DNA of 64,000 bases from Oceanobacillus zhaokaii (lineage in GTDB: Bacteria > Bacillota > Bacilli > Bacillales > Amphibacillaceae), in the NCBI RefSeq assembly GCF_003352005.1, contig NZ_CP024848.1, positions 3,481,001-3,545,000 of the forward strand, given 5' to 3'. Both the position numbers and the translations under genes were made by a program. This document shows, piece after piece, positions 62,322 through 64,000 of this stretch; positions within the stretch are counted from its first letter, which is position 1, and every line of letters starts with the position of its first letter. Under the pieces are notes generated by a model, which saw nothing but the letters and a program-made list of their open reading frames with translations, did not search any database and was not told the origin of the DNA.

Positions 62322-62415
62322 AATTAGAAAACTAAGGTTTAATCAAGCCTTTTGGTGACAACCCTAGTTGCACGTATGTAGTAAAAAAGTTTTATACTGT
62401 CTTAACTGCCAATAT
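62322..62415 (+). repeat. Interspersed repeat, short copy of 51265-51598
   Basis: Reads TTAGAAAACTAAGGTTTAAT, then GTGACAACCCTAG, then ATGTAGTAAAAAAGTTTTAT and CTTAACTGCC, matching the two ends of the 51265-51598 element on the opposite strand but without the tandem array. It lies upstream of the 62283 gene and may include its leader. Confidence 0.6.
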
Positions 62416-62536
62416 AAACAAGGTAATACTTTTGTCCTTTGATGAAACATAGCAGTATTCATATTTTACCATATCTCTACTTTAATATAAATCCAGGAAT
62501 CTGCTTAAACCCCTTGTTTCCCATAGGTTTATATAG

Positions 62537-62576
62537 AAAAAAGGGGAACAAGGCTTGGTACCCTGTTCCCCTTTCT
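62537..62576 (-). terminator. Terminator of the 5'-nucleotidase gene
   Basis: AAAGGGGAACAGGG pairs with CCTTGTTCCCCTTT on the minus strand, followed by TTTTC. Confidence 0.85.
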
Positions 62577-62592
62577 TTAATACAGCTTTTCT

Positions 62593-64000
62593 TTATTTTG
62601 CAACGTCAACAATACGACCTTCAACCTTAGGTACGATATTGCCAATGCCTGCTAAATGATTCGCGAAGTTTTCCCAATCTGAAGATCCTAAATCCGTTAC
62701 ACGACCTTCTTCGTAGGCTTTACCAAAGCCTGTATAGCCATCTCCACCCTTAGCAGTAAATGCGTTAGTTACAATTTTGTACATTTCTTTATCTTGAATT
62801 TCAGTATATGATCCATCTGCATTTTGATAAGAGACAGATATTACACGACTTTGTGCAGGCTTAGAAGAATCAAATTCTACTTTACCACCAGCTACATGTA
62901 AGAACCCGCCATTTTCATATGGAAGTTCACCAACGCTAATTTCAAATGCTTCTTTAAGTTCAGTACCAGATAATTCCATTACTGCTGGTGTGTTTCCGAA
63001 AGGCAGTACAGTAATAACTTCACCAACCGTAATTGGTCCTTCGTTTATTGCAGCACGGATTCCGCCGCCGTTTTGCAATGCCATAACTACTTCTGGGTCA
63101 AATTTCTTCCCTTCTGCAAGCATACCATCAGTAATTAGATTTCCAAGTGGTGTTTCGTTTTTACGTACACTTACTTGTTCATCATTGCCTTCATCAGATG
63201 TTCTTGGGTTAAGCAGTGCACTTTCAGCTGTTGCACCAATCTCAGTTTGAGACGTTTTTTCTACTTGAGATGAGTATTGTTCTAGTAAACCTAGAGCATA
63301 TGGATCGTCTGCTTTTTCTGCAACATCAATTAATTTACCAGCTGCAGCAACAACTTGACCTTCATCATTGAATTCAACGTCTACTTTTCCTAAGAAATCA
63401 TTGTATTGATATGCTTGAACAATTACAGTTGGATCTTTCTCTTTTCCTGCATCATCTTTTGTAATAACCACTGGCTCATTTAATTGAGTATGACTATGTC
63501 CACCAACAATAACGTCAATACCATCTACTTCTGCCGCTAATGTTAAGTCGTTATCGACATTTGGATTATCGTCATAACCGATATGTGTTAATGCGACAAT
63601 CTTGTCTACATCCTGACCTTGAAATGCTTTAACAGCTTTTTCAGCTTCTTCAATGTAGTTCTCAAATTCGATTGAACCAGGGCTTGAAAGATCTGCTGTT
63701 TCCGAAGTTGTTAATCCGAAAATCCCTACTTTCTCCCCTTCTACTTCTCTGATCATTCCATTGTAAATGTGACCATCTGCTGGTTTACTTGAGATGATAT
63801 CACTGAATAATCCTTTGAATTTATCATCCTTTGTAAAGTCCACGTTTGAACTTACAAACGGGAACTTAGCACCTTCAACGAAATCTGCTAATCCTTGCAG
63901 ACCTTCTTCTGTTGATCCTAAATCAAATTCATGATTACCAAATGTCATTGCATCGTAACCCATTAAGTTCATAAATCTTAAGTCAGCCATACCTTGGAAC
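62593..64000 (-). CDS. 5'-nucleotidase family protein (UshA/YfkN-like), N-terminus outside window
   Basis: At least 468 codons of a larger secreted phosphoesterase are present; the frame stays open to the window edge, so the start is missing. The metallophosphoesterase domain shows GNHEFDLG, a TSETADLSSPG loop, ALTHIGYDDN and the metal site GGHSHT. The C-terminal domain shows NETPLGNLITDGML, ALQNGGGIRA, VLPFGNT and AKGGDGYTGF, typical of 5'-nucleotidase C domains that bind the nucleoside. The likely activity is removing phosphate from extracellular nucleotides, complementing the secreted nuclease at 19620-24170. No wall anchor is visible at the C-terminus. Confidence 0.9.
   Translation of the reverse strand, partial: FQGMADLRFMNLMGYDAMTFGNHEFDLGSTEEGLQGLADFVEGAKFPFVSSNVDFTKDDKFKGLFSDIISSKPADGHIYNGMIREVEGEKVGIFGLTTSETADLSSPGSIEFENYIEEAEKAVKAFQGQDVDKIVALTHIGYDDNPNVDNDLTLAAEVDGIDVIVGGHSHTQLNEPVVITKDDAGKEKDPTVIVQAYQYNDFLGKVDVEFNDEGQVVAAAGKLIDVAEKADDPYALGLLEQYSSQVEKTSQTEIGATAESALLNPRTSDEGNDEQVSVRKNETPLGNLITDGMLAEGKKFDPEVVMALQNGGGIRAAINEGPITVGEVITVLPFGNTPAVMELSGTELKEAFEISVGELPYENGGFLHVAGGKVEFDSSKPAQSRVISVSYQNADGSYTEIQDKEMYKIVTNAFTAKGGDGYTGFGKAYEEGRVTDLGSSDWENFANHLAGIGNIVPKVEGRIVDVAK

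Overview
The window comes from a low-GC Gram-positive bacterium, most likely a halotolerant Bacillaceae (Oceanobacillus/Virgibacillus/Ornithinibacillus type). The reasons are strong GGAGG ribosome binding sites, CcpA-type cre sites, Bacillus-style teichoic acid genes (tagD, tagO, tagG, tagH, LCP), LAAC lipoboxes and many secreted, acidic, cell-wall-anchored proteins. I saw no tRNA, rRNA, phage genes, transposase or CRISPR array.

Region 1 (1-19.4 kb) is a polysaccharide-scavenging island. It holds three paralogous secreted beta-propeller proteins with C-terminal FIMAH-type helical domains (754-4002 minus, 7561-9795 plus, 9903-12956 plus). With them are a GH4 alpha-galactosidase-like enzyme, a sugar-binding lipoprotein, a translationally coupled pair of an FAD-dependent oxidoreductase and a GH67/DUF4838-like glycosidase, an SGNH esterase, and an OppA-type binding protein broken by a one-base frameshift. 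Two cre sites suggest carbon catabolite control. Two DUF624 (YesL-like) copies are present; one is clearly decayed.

Region 2 (19.6-25 kb) carries a 1516-residue secreted protein joining an EEP-family nuclease to an endonuclease I domain, then a small RNase H-like protein. A partial 5'-nucleotidase at the right edge (62593-64000) fits the same nucleic-acid scavenging theme.

Region 3 (25.1-41 kb) is a cell-envelope region. A divergent tagA-like/tagD pair shares a promoter region containing a perfect 14-bp inverted repeat. It is followed by an LCP ligase, an amidase with three CWB2 repeats, three S8 proteases each with three CWB2 repeats, and a BsuPI-type protein. One protease gene has a closed, structured leader RNA that partly resembles the c-di-AMP (ydaO) riboswitch.

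Region 4 (41.6-62.3 kb, all minus strand) makes and exports an anionic wall glycan: TagO-like initiator, WecC-like dehydrogenase, NAD-dependent epimerase, two GT4 enzymes, TagGH exporter, a heparinase-like lyase with SH3-like repeats, and a two-gene module of very large glycosyltransferases present twice. The modules are separated by interspersed repeats: four copies of a MITE-like element with terminal inverted repeats, a tandem 34-bp hairpin array, and a second element sitting directly after stop codons. The region looks like a wall-polymer locus diversified by duplication, next to the CWB2 proteins that may bind its product.
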